In this document: piece after piece, positions 43,172-55,959 of the stretch
How the letters are laid out: each line of letters starts with the position of its first letter
Numbering within the stretch: position 1 is the stretch's first letter
Assembly: GCA_033439255.1 (NCBI GenBank)
Contig: CM065880.1
Span: 620,001-684,000, forward strand
Reading direction: 5' to 3'
Origin: Hericium rajendrae
Taxonomy: Eukaryota > Basidiomycota > Agaricomycetes > Russulales > Hericiaceae
Length of the DNA stretch: 64,000 nt
The notes under the pieces: model-generated
What the model saw: the letters and a program-made list of their open reading frames with translations, nothing else
Databases searched by the model: none
Told to the model about the DNA's origin: nothing
Position numbers and translations under genes: made by a program

Positions 43172-45772
43172 ATGGATGTCATGGGGAAGAGCCGGCTAGG
43201 GGAGTCAACTGCGCTGCTCACCGCCCCATGCCAGGTCCCAGAAGATCACACCCTCGAAGGCGACTATGGCACAATCCATACTCGGTCAAATTTCCGTGAT
43301 GGTTGTCGGTATATTAACGAGCGCTCAGATTTTCAGAATGATTCTTCTCCTGCACCCGCTGTTGGTGCTTTGCCTGTGCCCCCCATCGACAAGATGACAG
43401 GCTCACTTCATCGCGGCCTGTCCTCGAGGCAGGTCCAGATGATCGCCATCGCTGGCACCATTGGCACCGGCCTCTTCCTGGGCACAGGAAAGTCCCTGGC
43501 AGAGGGCGGTCCGGCCGCCATGCTCATCTGCTATGCCCTCGTTGGATTCATTGTGTATGTCACCCTCCTTCTGCTCGGCGAAATGGCCACACAATACCCC
43601 GTCGCAGGTGAGTTTTCCGTCTGTCCCACCCCACGTACTTCTTTTCTCCAGGCCAGCCTCGTTGCACCGCGAGTGGCATCTCCCATCTCCGTCTCCGCCT
43701 TCCTCGCTTCCCCGCTCTCACAGAGAGATGCAATGAGTTCATGACGCCGCCCACGACTATTTTAAGCCCGCGCGGTACATAAACCGAGACGGAGAACCAA
43801 TCGTGGTATCTTCTTGATGGATGCAAGCTGCGCTGTGCAGAGCGTCGTGATTCGGCCATCTGCTATCCGAGCGTCCGGGTACTATGTTAGGCTACCGAAC
43901 AGGCGTGGCCGCGGCGTCAGGAGATATCCATGAAGGGCTTCTATTCCACCGTCTGGACTTTGCTTCTCATGATCCAGACGCGGATATCCTTGCACTAGCC
44001 CGCTTGGGTCGTATGCAGGACAATTCCCAGCATCTCTGCTATTTTTTGCAGCTCCGTTTCCGATTTGGCCAGACAGCTAAATCGCTACATCTCATAGGTT
44101 CCTTCAACGCTTACGCCACCCGGTTCTTCTCGCCATCCTATGGGTTCGCGTTGTCCTGGAATTACTGGTTCAATGATGCCGTCTCCGTGGCATCCGACTT
44201 GACCGCCGCACAGCTTGTGCTTGGCTATTGGAATGTCCCCCACATCCGTGGATAATCAGCCTGGTTCTGTGGATTTTCCTGGTCGCTATCAACGCGATTC
44301 ATGTCAAGGCATACGGGGAACTAGGTACGTCATTTATCGTATATGAAGCGTGGCAATTTATCCTAACATGTCCATTTAATGAAGAATATTGGCTGGCTTC
44401 GCTGAAAGTCGTGACGATTGTTATATTTATTATTATCGGCATTGTCGTCAATGCAGGCGGCAATCGCGACCACCATTACATTGGAGGGGAGAATTGGCGA
44501 ATTCCAGGCGCCCCATTCGTTGGTGGTTTCGGTGGGTTTGCCAAGGTTTTCGTGACCGCCAGCTTTGCATGTAAGCTATCGTCCGCCTCGCGAGAGACCA
44601 TCGACTAATGCTCTAGTTGTACAGATGGGGGAACAGAGTCTTTGGGCATCACAGCCGGAGAGACGACAAACCCCACCAAGAACATGCCTAGAGTTGTGAA
44701 ATTTGTATTTTGGAGGTTCGTAGCCATATCCATATTGCCCCGGATACAATCTCACATTGCGGCAGAATTTTACTCTTCTATATCCTGAGCATCCTTTTGA
44801 TTGGACTCAATGTACCTTGGGACTACCCTAATCTGTCCAACGCAACCACCACCACATCACCCTTCACCATCGTCTTCAAACAGGTCGGCTCCAGTAAGCA
44901 CCCTCCAAAGCTCACGCACTGCGCCGCATCCTGACAGCCCCACCCAGACGCAGCCGGCTCGTTCATGAACACAGTCATCCTGACCTCCGTCGTCTCCGCC
45001 GGGAACCACGCCCTCTTCGCCGGCACACGCGTCCTCTACGGCCTCGCCGCCGCGCACCCCGCGCGCCAGGCGCCCGCCATCTTCGCATGGACGACGCGCT
45101 GGGGCGTGCCGCTCGTCGCGCTGCTCGGGACGAGCAGCATCAGCATCCTGTGCTTCGGGAGCAGCTTCATCGGCAGCGGGCGGCTGTGGAGCTGGCTGCA
45201 GAACCTCGTCGGCGTGTCGAACCAGATCGCGTGGTTCTCGATTGGGCTCGCGAGCTGGCGTTTTCGCCGCGCGTGGGTGCGCCAGGGGCGTCCGCTGGAG
45301 GAGATGAAGTTCCGCGCGGCGTGGACGTGGGGATGGGGCCCGCCGTTCGTCGTCGTGTCTACTGCCGCGCTCATCCTCAGTACGTTCTCTGCTTCTGCCG
45401 CTGGATATTGAAGCTGAATTTCATCTGGCTGCAGTCCAGGGCTGGTCATCGTTCACGCCCACGTTCTCGGCGGTCGACTTTGTGTCGTTCTACGTCGAGA
45501 TCCCGGTCATGATCGTCATGTACGTCCTCTGGATGTTCATCCGCAGGCCGCATCCACTGCCGCCGCCCGTGCTTGCGACGCCATCGCTCGACGGTGTCCC
45601 GTCAAAGAAGGCAACAATGTGGTATACCGATCTTGTCGACGGCGACCTTGTCGATATGCGGCGGGACGAGCATGAGGACGGAGAGCCGGATAAGATCGAC
45701 GACGCAGAGCGGGAGGGGCGGCTATCCGGGCGCTGGCGGTGGGCGTGGCGGGTATTCTACTGGTTAGTGTAA
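43172..45772 (+). CDS. Amino-acid permease, APC superfamily (YAT type; one frame conflict)
   Basis: Plasma-membrane amino-acid importer with twelve helices. Start at 43172 (MDVMGKSRLGESTALL), then a hydrophilic N-terminus and the family signature HRGLSSRQVQMIAIAGTIGT, followed by GLFLGTGKSLAEGGP and GEMATQYPVAG. A 490-bp intron (43608-44097), far longer than its neighbours, precedes SFNAYATRFFSPSYGFALSW. Then come DAVSVASDLTAAQLVLG, EYWLASLKVVTIVIFIIIG, FVTASFAYGGTESLGITAGE, PRVVKFVFWRILLFYILSI, VSAGNHALFAGTRVLYGLA and a Trp/Arg-rich C-terminus. Between WNV and WIISLVLW the frame needs one more C in the C5 run 44237-44241. The C-terminal 80 residues are acidic and cytosolic. Substrate range cannot be told from the sequence. 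Apart from the single base the gene reads intact. Confidence 0.88.
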
Positions 45773-46087
45773 TAATGGGGACTTTCTCGCACATGTTTCT
45801 TTCTACGTATACCACAGCACGACTGGGAAGTCAACGCAATGAATGAATGACATTCCACAATCCGGATGTGGGAGACAAATGAGGGCTACTATCAGTACTT
45901 ATGTGCAGGCTAGATTAAGCGAGATAGGATATAAACAGGCACGAAGGGCTAAGTGGACAGAACGAAGAAGGCTTGACGCAGAGCACAATTAAATATATGG
46001 ATCCGTATGGTATCAAATGAGCAGAGCCGAGTGAAAGAGTGTTGATGCAAAGACAGCAGGATTCCAGAGCAAAGAGGAGTAACGGGA
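45773..46087. other. Intergenic between converging gene ends
   Basis: Purine-rich on the plus strand, holding 3' regions of the permease and the AGC kinase. No other feature. Confidence 0.6.
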
Positions 46088-48108
<2,021 letters not shown>

Positions 48109-49497
48109 GGTGGCGATGGAGAGCTGCGAATGTGCGTGGATGGACGAAGACCTGCTTTGCCCTGGGGTGCCGTTTGAGATGATGGTAAGATGGAGAGAGA
48201 GATGGCACTGACAGCACATCGAGACTGCTAATTATGCCGCCTCGGCTGCCGTGATGTCCATCTGTTGCCCGCAAATCTCCCCGCATCTTTGTGCTTGTTG
48301 ATTTTTTCCCGAGTTGACCCTTTTGCAGCCAACCGCCATGATGGCTGTTTACACATTGAAGATGGCATAGGAGCCATCAACAGGTTCGACAGCTCGGAGA
48401 ACGACCATGTTCCGTAATTCGACGCTTGTTTCTATGGTGCCTCGCATCTATCATCTCCTATTTTGCGACTACCGCGTCTTCCAGGTGCGTCTCCATGGGA
48501 TCCATTCGGACGATCCTAGATTCTCCTATTTTTTTCAAGCTCTTTGCCCTCGCATTATCTACGGGGTGTATTCATGTCAGTTCACGGACAATGCGTCCGT
48601 TGTCCTTGCCTTGCCTTGCCTTACCTTGGCATCGGGTCAGCAGGGGACAGCCCATCTACCTGGAGGGCCAGTGCTGCTTAAGGACCAAATTTTTTCTGTG
48701 TCAGAATGCTGAATGACCAATGTTTTCCAGTCTTGTGCGTTTCCTATAAGTACATGCAATGGACATGTCGCGCTTGAGCCGGCAACAAGATGCATACCAG
48801 TCGCGTTTTGCAGTGCTATGACATGCTCGGCGATGAGCATATTATGAGGCCCATAGAGTAGTCTAGGTTGAATGACATTCCATTCGGACGTCAAATAACA
48901 TCAGGATAGTACTGGTCTATGATTGGGTAACGGTAGAGCAAGCTGCGGTGCGATCCACACTCCAGCCGAAGGATGAGTGTGCCCGCCGGCCATGGCCACG
49001 CTGAACTCATACATTCAAGCCAGTGAGGTTATGGGCTGTCCTCCAACTGGACAACGTCGTCTCTGTATTTGATGACGCTGTTAAACCTCGTGTCACCGCC
49101 GAGTCGACTAATTATTTTTTGCTAGCGACAGTCCAGAACAATCAATGATTTTCCGTGCATATGCGGCCGCCTAAGTACAACACAACTCGCTTCCGTAATC
49201 ACGCGCCTGAGACCTACGCAGTCGCGGTTTTCGAGCACTGGGTGGAATAATGAATTTCTTGGTCTCTGTGGACTGACATGCGGAGAACATGAGGAGGACA
49301 TGAAGAGGATCCAGAACGATTGAGGAAGAGAGGCTGCGGCGAAGGACGAGAGATGCTCATGCCCTGCAACACGCGGTTAGGCGCTAATCCAAGCTGATGT
49401 CAGACACAGGCTCCGCCTCAAAGCGTCCCTTTCTCCCCGCGCACATCTTTACTGTCTATCCCTTCCCTCCTCCCCGGTCCTTTCCTCTCTTTTCAAA
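48109..49497. promoter_or_regulatory. Long divergent upstream region, AGC kinase / VAP
   Basis: 1.39 kb between the two start codons. It contains a CCTTG tandem repeat (48604-48629), a GATAGTAC-type palindrome-free AT stretch near 48900 and, directly before the VAP start, a strongly pyrimidine-rich tract (about 49425-49490), as is common upstream of well-expressed fungal genes. Frames inside it (such as 48407-48712) lack coding character. Confidence 0.45.
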
Positions 49498-50806
49498 ATG
49501 TCTGTCAATTTGCAACCTAGCAGCACCTTGGGTTTCAATCGTACGCTTTCTCTGTGAATTTAGCACGATTTTTATGTGACGTTTTGCGCTACGTAGGCCC
49601 CCTAACGCAAAACGTGAAGCGCGCACTCGCCATTAGCAATCCGAATGCTCAGCCAGTTGCATTCAAGGTCAAGACCACTGCTCCCAAGGTCAGTCTATCG
49701 TCTATCGAGGCTATGCGTTGTGCTGACACCGTCCTGCAGTTGTACTGCGTACGGCCAAATTCTGGACGGGTGGAGCCAGGGGAGACAGTGGAAGTGCAAG
49801 GTATGCCACGCCTTCTGAGACCTGATTATCTCGGCCAACACATGTGTCTCTAGTTATGCTGCAGGCGATGAAGGAGGAGCCACCATTGAACGCAAAGTGC
49901 AAGGATAAATTCCTGATCCAGAGCACGTTGATTACCGAAGAGAAGAACTCGTTGCCTCTGGGTGAAGTTGTATGGTGGTTGCCTTATGCCGGATAACACG
50001 ATCTCACCCACTTTGCTATAGTGGAACGTGCAGGAGGGTGACGAGCTCCACAAGATTCACTCCCAGAAGATCAAGGTTGCCTACCTTCCTCCCGAAGGCG
50101 TGGCAGTGGAGGAAGAAGACGAGAATGCTCCGAATGTATCCGCGATGACTGCCGGCGACGTAAGACCACACGATGATATCACGTTAGATGCCGTTCTGAA
50201 CAAAATCCAGCGATTTGGTAGCACACGTCAATATCCGGCCGGAAATGGCCACCCGGCAGACCAGGAGTCAATACTGCGCGACCGCTCGTCATCGCACCAG
50301 CCGGATCGAGCACACACACCTCCTGCCGACTTCACCGCTGCGCGGAGGAGGCTCACGAAGAGTCGCCGCGTCCCGGCACCAAACCAGAGCTGCCGCAAGG
50401 TGGTGTCGGCGTCGTCAACGTCAACGTGCATACAACACCACCAGCCACGCCACCCTCTGTACCTGCACCTGTGCCCGCTCCCGCCCCGAAAGCCGAAATC
50501 AGCCCCGAGATCGCCGCGAAATACCAGGAAGCAGTCGCGAAGAACCAAGAAGCGCAGGCGGAAATTCAGCGTCTGCGGGCACTGCTTGCTGCTGTTCCCG
50601 ACCCAAGCTCGGTTGCATCGAGCGGCACGACCCCAACAGAACTGAGGCGGAGACACAGGCCGTTGTCGGACGACGGCACGACTGTGGTCAGCTCCGACGC
50701 AGGCACCTATCTCGACGAGGGCATGCTGCAGCCAGAAGGCGTACCACTTCAGGTGGTCGTCATCGTTGCGCTAATCGTTTTCATCACCACCTATCTATTC
50801 TTCTGA
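49498..50806 (+). CDS. SCS2: VAP / Scs2-type ER contact-site protein (MSP domain, C-terminal anchor)
   Basis: Tail-anchored ER protein that binds FFAT-motif partners at membrane contact sites and influences lipid metabolism. Exon 1 (MSVNLQPSSTLGFN) joins by phase-1 introns to RPLTQNVKRALAISNPNAQP and VAFKVKTTAPK. LYCVRPNSGRVEPGETVEVQ, MLQAMKEEPPLNAKCKDKFL and IQSTLITEEK follow, all hallmarks of the major sperm protein fold and its FFAT-binding face. A short intron after IQRFG (about 50221-50267) restores the frame that carries a Pro/Ala-rich linker, a coiled coil (EAVAKNQEAQAEIQRLRALL) and the C-terminal membrane anchor VPLQVVVIVALIVFITTYLFF minus its last residue. The protein ends in Phe-Phe directly after the helix, as expected for a tail anchor. 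The frame is intact. Confidence 0.93.
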
Positions 50807-51177
50807 CGTGGTTACCTCTAATATTTTTTTTTTTCTCTCTGCTGCTTACTGGACACCCCTTACGCTCTTCCAAATTGGCCTTTCATGGGCTAATCGTCAT
50901 GCATGCGTATTGCGCTGTCGCTTGAAGTTACTGTATTGCTTTTTCTTGCCGCTGTTGGTTAGGGATTTATTGTTTTAGAGTACATCTCTCCTGCAGAGTC
51001 TGCCTCGCCACTGAGCAGGCATGTCCTGTATTCTCCGTATATTCTGCTTGGTACATACAGGCATCCACTCTCTCCGACGATGTACATACCTTTTTTCCCT
51101 ATTTTCTTTCTGGACTACTTTATGGATTTCAATTCACGATGTTCTTTTTTTGAATTCAAACCGATACCCCACTGAAT
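50807..51177. other. Intergenic between converging gene ends
   Basis: T-rich 3' region of the VAP gene followed by the 3' region of the esterase gene. A poly-T run occurs at 50825-50833. No gene was recognised. Confidence 0.6.
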
Positions 51178-52598
51178 TCAGAACGATATCCCCAGCAGCT
51201 GCGCCTCGATGGCCTGTGCGAGCAGTCGATGTACATGTTCGGTCGGGTGGCCGTCATCTGTCAGATGCAAACGCAGTGACTGTCAGCGCAATCGCATCGT
51301 GGACGCCGCACCGCGGGCACGCACCGAACCAGAAATAGGAAGCGTCGCTGCATTCACAGAACCTGCCGCCGGGAACGAACCGAGACGTCAGCATAAGGCA
51401 ACTCGGGGCGACGGCTGCGGATCACCCTGTCGTGTTGTGAAAGCCGGAGGCGGCTGCGTTATCGAGGACGCGGGCGAACCACGCGTGTGCGTCGAAGGTC
51501 AGGACGCGCAGATCGGGGTGCGCCGCCGCGATCTGCTCGACCGTTCGGGCCAGCGCTGCGTTGAACTCGTGGATCCGGGTCTGGACGGCGGACGCTCTGC
51601 TGCTCCCGAGGAAGTTCGGCGCGCGCTCCTCCGGGGGCACGGTGATGAAGAGGTGCGTCCCGCGCAGGCCGCCGCTGTACGCGAGCTCCTGGCTGCAGAT
51701 CAGGCTGGCACGGAGGGAAATAGGTTCGCGCAGCACGCACGACTGCTTGCAGATAGGAGGCCATTTCGGCCTTCCAGAAGGCGTCGAAGTCCGTGATCTG
51801 GTGATAGATTTGATAACGATGGCTGCGCGCGGGGTACGGCGTACTTACATTAAGGCCTAGGACGTCGCCTGTGTCGTTGATCCCGATCCACCAGGCGACG
51901 AGCACGGCGCTGTCGGGCGTGTGGGGGATTACGTCGGCCGCGTACTTTGCCCACTGTTGTACCTGGCCAACGAGATCGACCGTGAAGTTGTGATGGACCG
52001 AAAGTCTGCGGGCGATCAGATCCTTTACGGACGGAAGGAATCGCCCGAGTTACAGTGTTTGGTCGATGTCTGCTCCGGCGAAGGCGAAGTCCCACAGTTG
52101 GTGCGGAGCGCAGTTGGATGGCTCGCCTTCGAAGCATCCCGTCAAGAATTCCAGCTACCTCATGAATGAGATCGCGATAGACACGGGAAATTCAAGGGAA
52201 CTGCTTGCCCAGTTTGATCCATCAGAACTAGTCTGCGGAATGGATGTACGAGTCCGTGAGCGCAGCTCGTCTGGCCTGGCCTGCAACATACATTTCTCGG
52301 AAGGATTCTGTCTGAGCGAAGCTCATCCGGAGAAAACGCCAAGTTGAATGCATCGCCGATAAAGCTGTCACGTAAAAGAATGCCAGGATAACCGAGTGAG
52401 CGACTAGCAAGGTCCAGTAGTTTATGCACACCTGAAATTAGCTAGACCAGCTGTTCCTTGCACGAAGGAGTAAGAATCACCAAAGGCGTACACATATTTG
52501 ATGTCGTTCCAGTTGAACTTATTCTGCAACTGAGGCAAGCACCCCACGAACGCACGGGACATTAATGTGACCGCGAGTACTATAAACGAAGGTCTCAT
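51178..52598 (-). CDS. Secreted GDSL-type carbohydrate esterase (CE16 acetylesterase-like)
   Basis: CE16 enzymes remove acetyl groups from hemicellulose oligosaccharides. Start at 52598 with a signal peptide (MRPSFIVLAVTLMSRAFVGC). The catalytic Ser block is YVYAFGDSYSFVQGTAG. Next are SNWAEYLTGCFEGEP (block with oxyanion Gly/Asn context), HQLWDFAFAGADIDQTL, HHNFTVDLVGQVQQW and AVLVAWWIGINDTGDVLGLN (block with the oxyanion Asn). The C-terminal Asp-His pair sits in the last exon as DDGHPTEHVH, joined by a phase-1 intron after YFWF. The protein ends LLAQAIEAQLLGISF. Most introns are 50-60 bp and all joints keep frame, including GTAACT...CGCAG after DIDQT. Length (about 320-340 aa) is normal. 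No CBM is attached. It lies 1.5 kb from another secreted polysaccharide enzyme. Confidence 0.88.
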
Positions 52599-53126
52599 CG
52601 CGAAATTCGATGTTGGCGGCCGATTCGAGTATGCAACGCGAACTGTTCTTATTGCTTTGAATCGACATCAGGTGCTCTACAGACAGAGAACCAGGATATT
52701 CTTGACATGCTCAGATGTTGCATCGTGGGCCGGCGGGATGTCGAACCGTGCAAGTGACCAGTCACTTGATGGAGCGTAAGATAGAACGCATAGATATTCT
52801 CAGCCTTATTCTGCGATTGAATGTTGATATTACCTAAGAACAAAGACTTGAGAACAGGGAATTATGGAATGCTGATGGTACACAGGCAAGGAAGGAGAGA
52901 TTCAGGAGCAACTCACGACGTTCAAGAAGTTGGCGCCTGTCATGAACGCGTCTGTCAGACGCGACGCGTCCGTGGGCGCTTATACGTGTGTCGGTGCGGA
53001 CCGTCGCAGAAATGACGCGTGCGTAATTTAGTCCTGAAAGCGCGACATGCTTACAGTCCCGCGAACAGTTGGCATCTCGGTGGGAACCTCTCTGAACTGA
53101 ACGCTCATCATCAACGGTTCAACGAC
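52599..53126. promoter_or_regulatory. Divergent upstream region, CE16 esterase / superoxide dismutase
   Basis: 528 bp between divergent starts. Only short frames are present. A GACGCG-rich stretch (about 52945-53010) lies nearer the dismutase. No factor site was identified with confidence. Confidence 0.4.
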
Positions 53127-53999
53127 ATGGAGACATACCGCAATCCCAGCTCCCAGTCGAAACCCAGTCGGTCGCTCATAGTCGGCTGTATCGGCGCCGC
53201 CGCGGTGCTCCTTTTCCTATGGGCTATCCTACGGCCTGTGGAAGTACCGACGGTTCATAAGGTACACCACTTCGTTATCTCTTGGGACGACACTTGCTGA
53301 TGAAAGTAGGCTGTTGTGGTGCTTTCTGGAGACTCAAGCGTCTCTGGCACCGTCACATTTGAGCAAGCTTCGAAGTCAGGACCAGTCACCGTGCTTGGCG
53401 ACCTTCGCGGCTTGGATGCATCTGCTGAGCGTGGGTTCCACATCCAGTGCGTAGACGCCATAGAATATAGCTTCACTCTATCCCGACGTACTTGACTTTC
53501 CAGCCAACTTGGAGATGCAACGAACGGATGCATCTCTGCCGGACCTCACTTCAACCCGCATGGCAAGAACCACGGTGCCCCGACCGATTCTGAGAGGCAC
53601 GCTGGGGACCTAGGAAATATCGAAAGCGACAGGTCTGGCGTCGCGAAGTTTACGATCGAAGACGAGCAAATTACCCTGAACGGTCCTTTGAGTATCATCG
53701 GGTGAGTGATTGGCCATAAACACAGATTTTCTCTCAGGGTCTCACGGTGATTGTGTACACAGTCGCACAGTCGTGCTACATGCGGTATGTTTCTATATTT
53801 TTTATCCTTAGTCTCTTATTGATAGGAATGCATAGGGCACGGATGATCTCGGTAAAGGTAACAATGAAGAGTCTTTGAAGACCGGAAACGCGGGAGGTCG
53901 AGCAGCTTGCGGTGTCATCGGTAGGTGCTCCACGACACTCTGATCATAAAATTGTATCGATAATGATCACTCTTCATAGGAATCACTCAGGTTGCTTAA
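53127..53999 (+). CDS. Cu/Zn superoxide dismutase with N-terminal membrane anchor
   Basis: Converts superoxide to peroxide and oxygen. Five or so exons, from 53127 to the stop at 53997-53999. The N-terminus [15 protein letters not shown] is polar and is followed by one hydrophobic helix ([20 protein letters not shown]), the arrangement of a type II signal anchor; ordinary cytosolic SOD1 lacks it. The enzyme domain is complete: [26 protein letters not shown] (two copper ligands), [20 protein letters not shown] (bridging His, Zn ligands and the disulphide Cys), RHAGDLGNI (Zn ligands), [13 protein letters not shown] (last copper His) and [10 protein letters not shown] (active-site Arg and second Cys). 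The end is ITQVA. The frame is intact. Expected location: lumenal or extracellular face of a membrane, inferred from the anchor. Confidence 0.9.
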
Positions 54000-54116
54000 A
54001 ACACGTCGTGTCTGTAGGAAATTCAGCTGTCGTGTTTTGTCGACTGCTTTCTTCCGGTTTTCATGATACATCAAAAGAGCCTGTCCCTCCAACCAAAGTG
54101 GCTCTCTTTCTAACGT

Positions 54117-55550
54117 TTACTGGCACTGTGCATATGTGTCAGTACGTACCGCACGGAAGATATGAATATGTGGGCTCGCACCTGGGAGTAGTAAGGCGGC
54201 GACACAGCAACGCACGTAAAACCAGGCGCGCAAGTTGTTGGGCCGGTGTACCCGTTCCCTATATACAGCCCGGCATGAGCTCACTAATGCGCCGCACTTG
54301 TCTCATTTCACTCACCGCCACACTGCCCCCATTGTGTCTGCGTAGGTCCGCTCGCCGTCGAGGTGCTACTCGGCACGCTCGACGTTGGCGCCGAAGAGCT
54401 CGATGCAGGGCTCGATGTCGGCGGAGGCGGCGCGGCGCCCCCGGTGCCGTTGCCAATGCTCGTCGTGATCGGTCCGCTCTCGATGTACACGCCTGAAAGG
54501 TAGAAGTGCTCCGTCGTCGCGTCGTTGACGATGCGCAAGACGCCAACATGGAAGTCCTCGGAGTTGGTCGATGTGGACGCGGCCTGGTTGGCCATCACCT
54601 TGGTGAGCGGCGCGGCGCCCTCGGAATACCAGAGGCCGACGGTGTTGGCGGAGAACTGGTAAGTGCGATATCAATATCTTTCATATAACATTTTATTTAG
54701 AAATTGTATGCTCGCGTCAATGTCATAGGCGAAGTTGTACCTGACGGTCAGGATGCATCAGCATGAACCGCCGAGCGTAAAATGTGGGAGACGTGAGCGT
54801 ACCAGGTGTTGGCCTCAAATTCGACGCCCCACTGAGGCTGCGACTGGATGCACCAGCTGAGGTAGGTCTGGTTCGGCGCAATGCCGTACTTGAGCTACAA
54901 GACGAAGCGCCATGAGCCAACTTCGGTTCACGCGTTTTCATAAAAGCTCACTTCGGTGAAATGCGACTCGAAGAAGAGGATCTGATGCTCGAGCGTCGAC
55001 TGCAAATTTCTCATTGAAAAGCCATCCGGTGAGCAATCCATGATGAGACTGACCTCAGGGGGGTCCACGTCGTCGCGCGAAATGGAGAAGTGGTAGAAGA
55101 GGTTCCCTTGGCCCAGGTTCGCGGTGGTCTGCGGGATGAGCTCCACGCGCTCCATCTGCGAGTTCCACGTCGCTGTGGAGTCGAGGGTAAGCCGCAGCCC
55201 ATTCGTCTCGGCGGTGTCGGCCGGGTTCTTGTACGATGGGTCGAGGGCGAGATAGTCCGAGGTGGGCCCTGTGCCGTGGATGTACTGAGGCGGGCGTTTG
55301 GTCATCTAGGTGTCCGTACGGCGAGCGGATGTCTGCGTACCCATTGGTATTCGCCGACCTCGTTCGACCAGGACCCTGCAGGCAGTCAAAGCTGGAGAAC
55401 AAGATCGCGAAGCAGATGACAATGCAACTTACAGTTGTCAAAGGATGCGACGGTGGGATACGCGTTGAAGGATCCCGACCAGATGGTCGTCCCGCAAAGA
55501 ACTGTGGACGACAGCAGGGGCAGCACAGCGAGCGCAGATAAACGGAACAT
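54117..55550 (-). CDS. GH131 endo-beta-glucanase with C-terminal CBM1
   Basis: GH131 enzymes cut beta-1,3/1,6- and beta-1,4-glucans. Start at 55550 with a signal peptide (MFRLSALAVLPLLSSTVLCG). The catalytic domain has TIWSGSFNAYPTVASFDN, WSWSNEVGEYQW, YIHGTGPTSDYLALDPSYK, ETNGLRLTLDSTATWNSQ, RVELIPQTTANLGQGNLFYH, LEHQILFFESHFTELKYG, WYNFAYDIDFSANTVGLWYS and FHVGVLRIVND. A Ser/Thr/Pro linker leads to a fungal cellulose-binding module (QTQWGQCGG|NGYTGPTTCAP, TCVAVSPPYYSQC). The last three codons (CQ, stop) sit in a tiny terminal exon after CTGAC...CACAG. The 54-bp segment 55053-55000 (GTCAGT...TTGCAG) is a stop-free in-frame intron: the family reads DPPESTLEHQ across it. The frame is intact. 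Secreted plant cell-wall enzyme of wood and litter decayers. Confidence 0.92.
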
Positions 55551-55959
55551 TTTTGCTTCTAGGTTCGTGAAGAGACGAAATGCCCATTCTTGCCACGTCT
55601 GTCTTTATAGTTTCTGCGATGGTCTCAGCACAACAGTTGGCCAAGCCCTACATCTCGAGTTCGGGAAAATCATCGGATGCGACGTAAATGCGAACAAATG
55701 CCATCATGTTTGGATAAAAGCGGCTTCGAAATATTTGACCGCCATATTTCTGACCACGGGACCATGACTTCGGATTATTCATGGATGGGGTATGTTCGAA
55801 CGACCCGAAGTTGAACATTAAATCACGAAGTCAGCTCACGCGACCTCGAGCAACGATGTGCAATTGAGAATGGGTATATAGTCGGAAGTTCGTTAAAATA
55901 CATCGCATTGTGGTATGGGGTATCCGCCATGCATTAAGATTCGAAGCTAGGTTTCCTCG
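55551..55959. other. Intergenic, upstream of the GH131 gene
   Basis: Presumed promoter of the GH131 gene (minus strand) and 3' region of the channel gene. Only short frames. A TATAGT-type AT word near 55870-55880 does not lie in the expected place for the GH131 start. Nothing else was recognised. Confidence 0.5.

Noticed and set aside
43608-44097. Transposon inside the permease intron
   Set aside because: Searched by eye for inverted or direct ends and target duplications; none found.
48109-48219. Upstream Met of the AGC kinase frame
   Set aside because: The extension (MCCQCHLSLHL) has no family counterpart; the Met at 48108 matches the MSWKL-type start.
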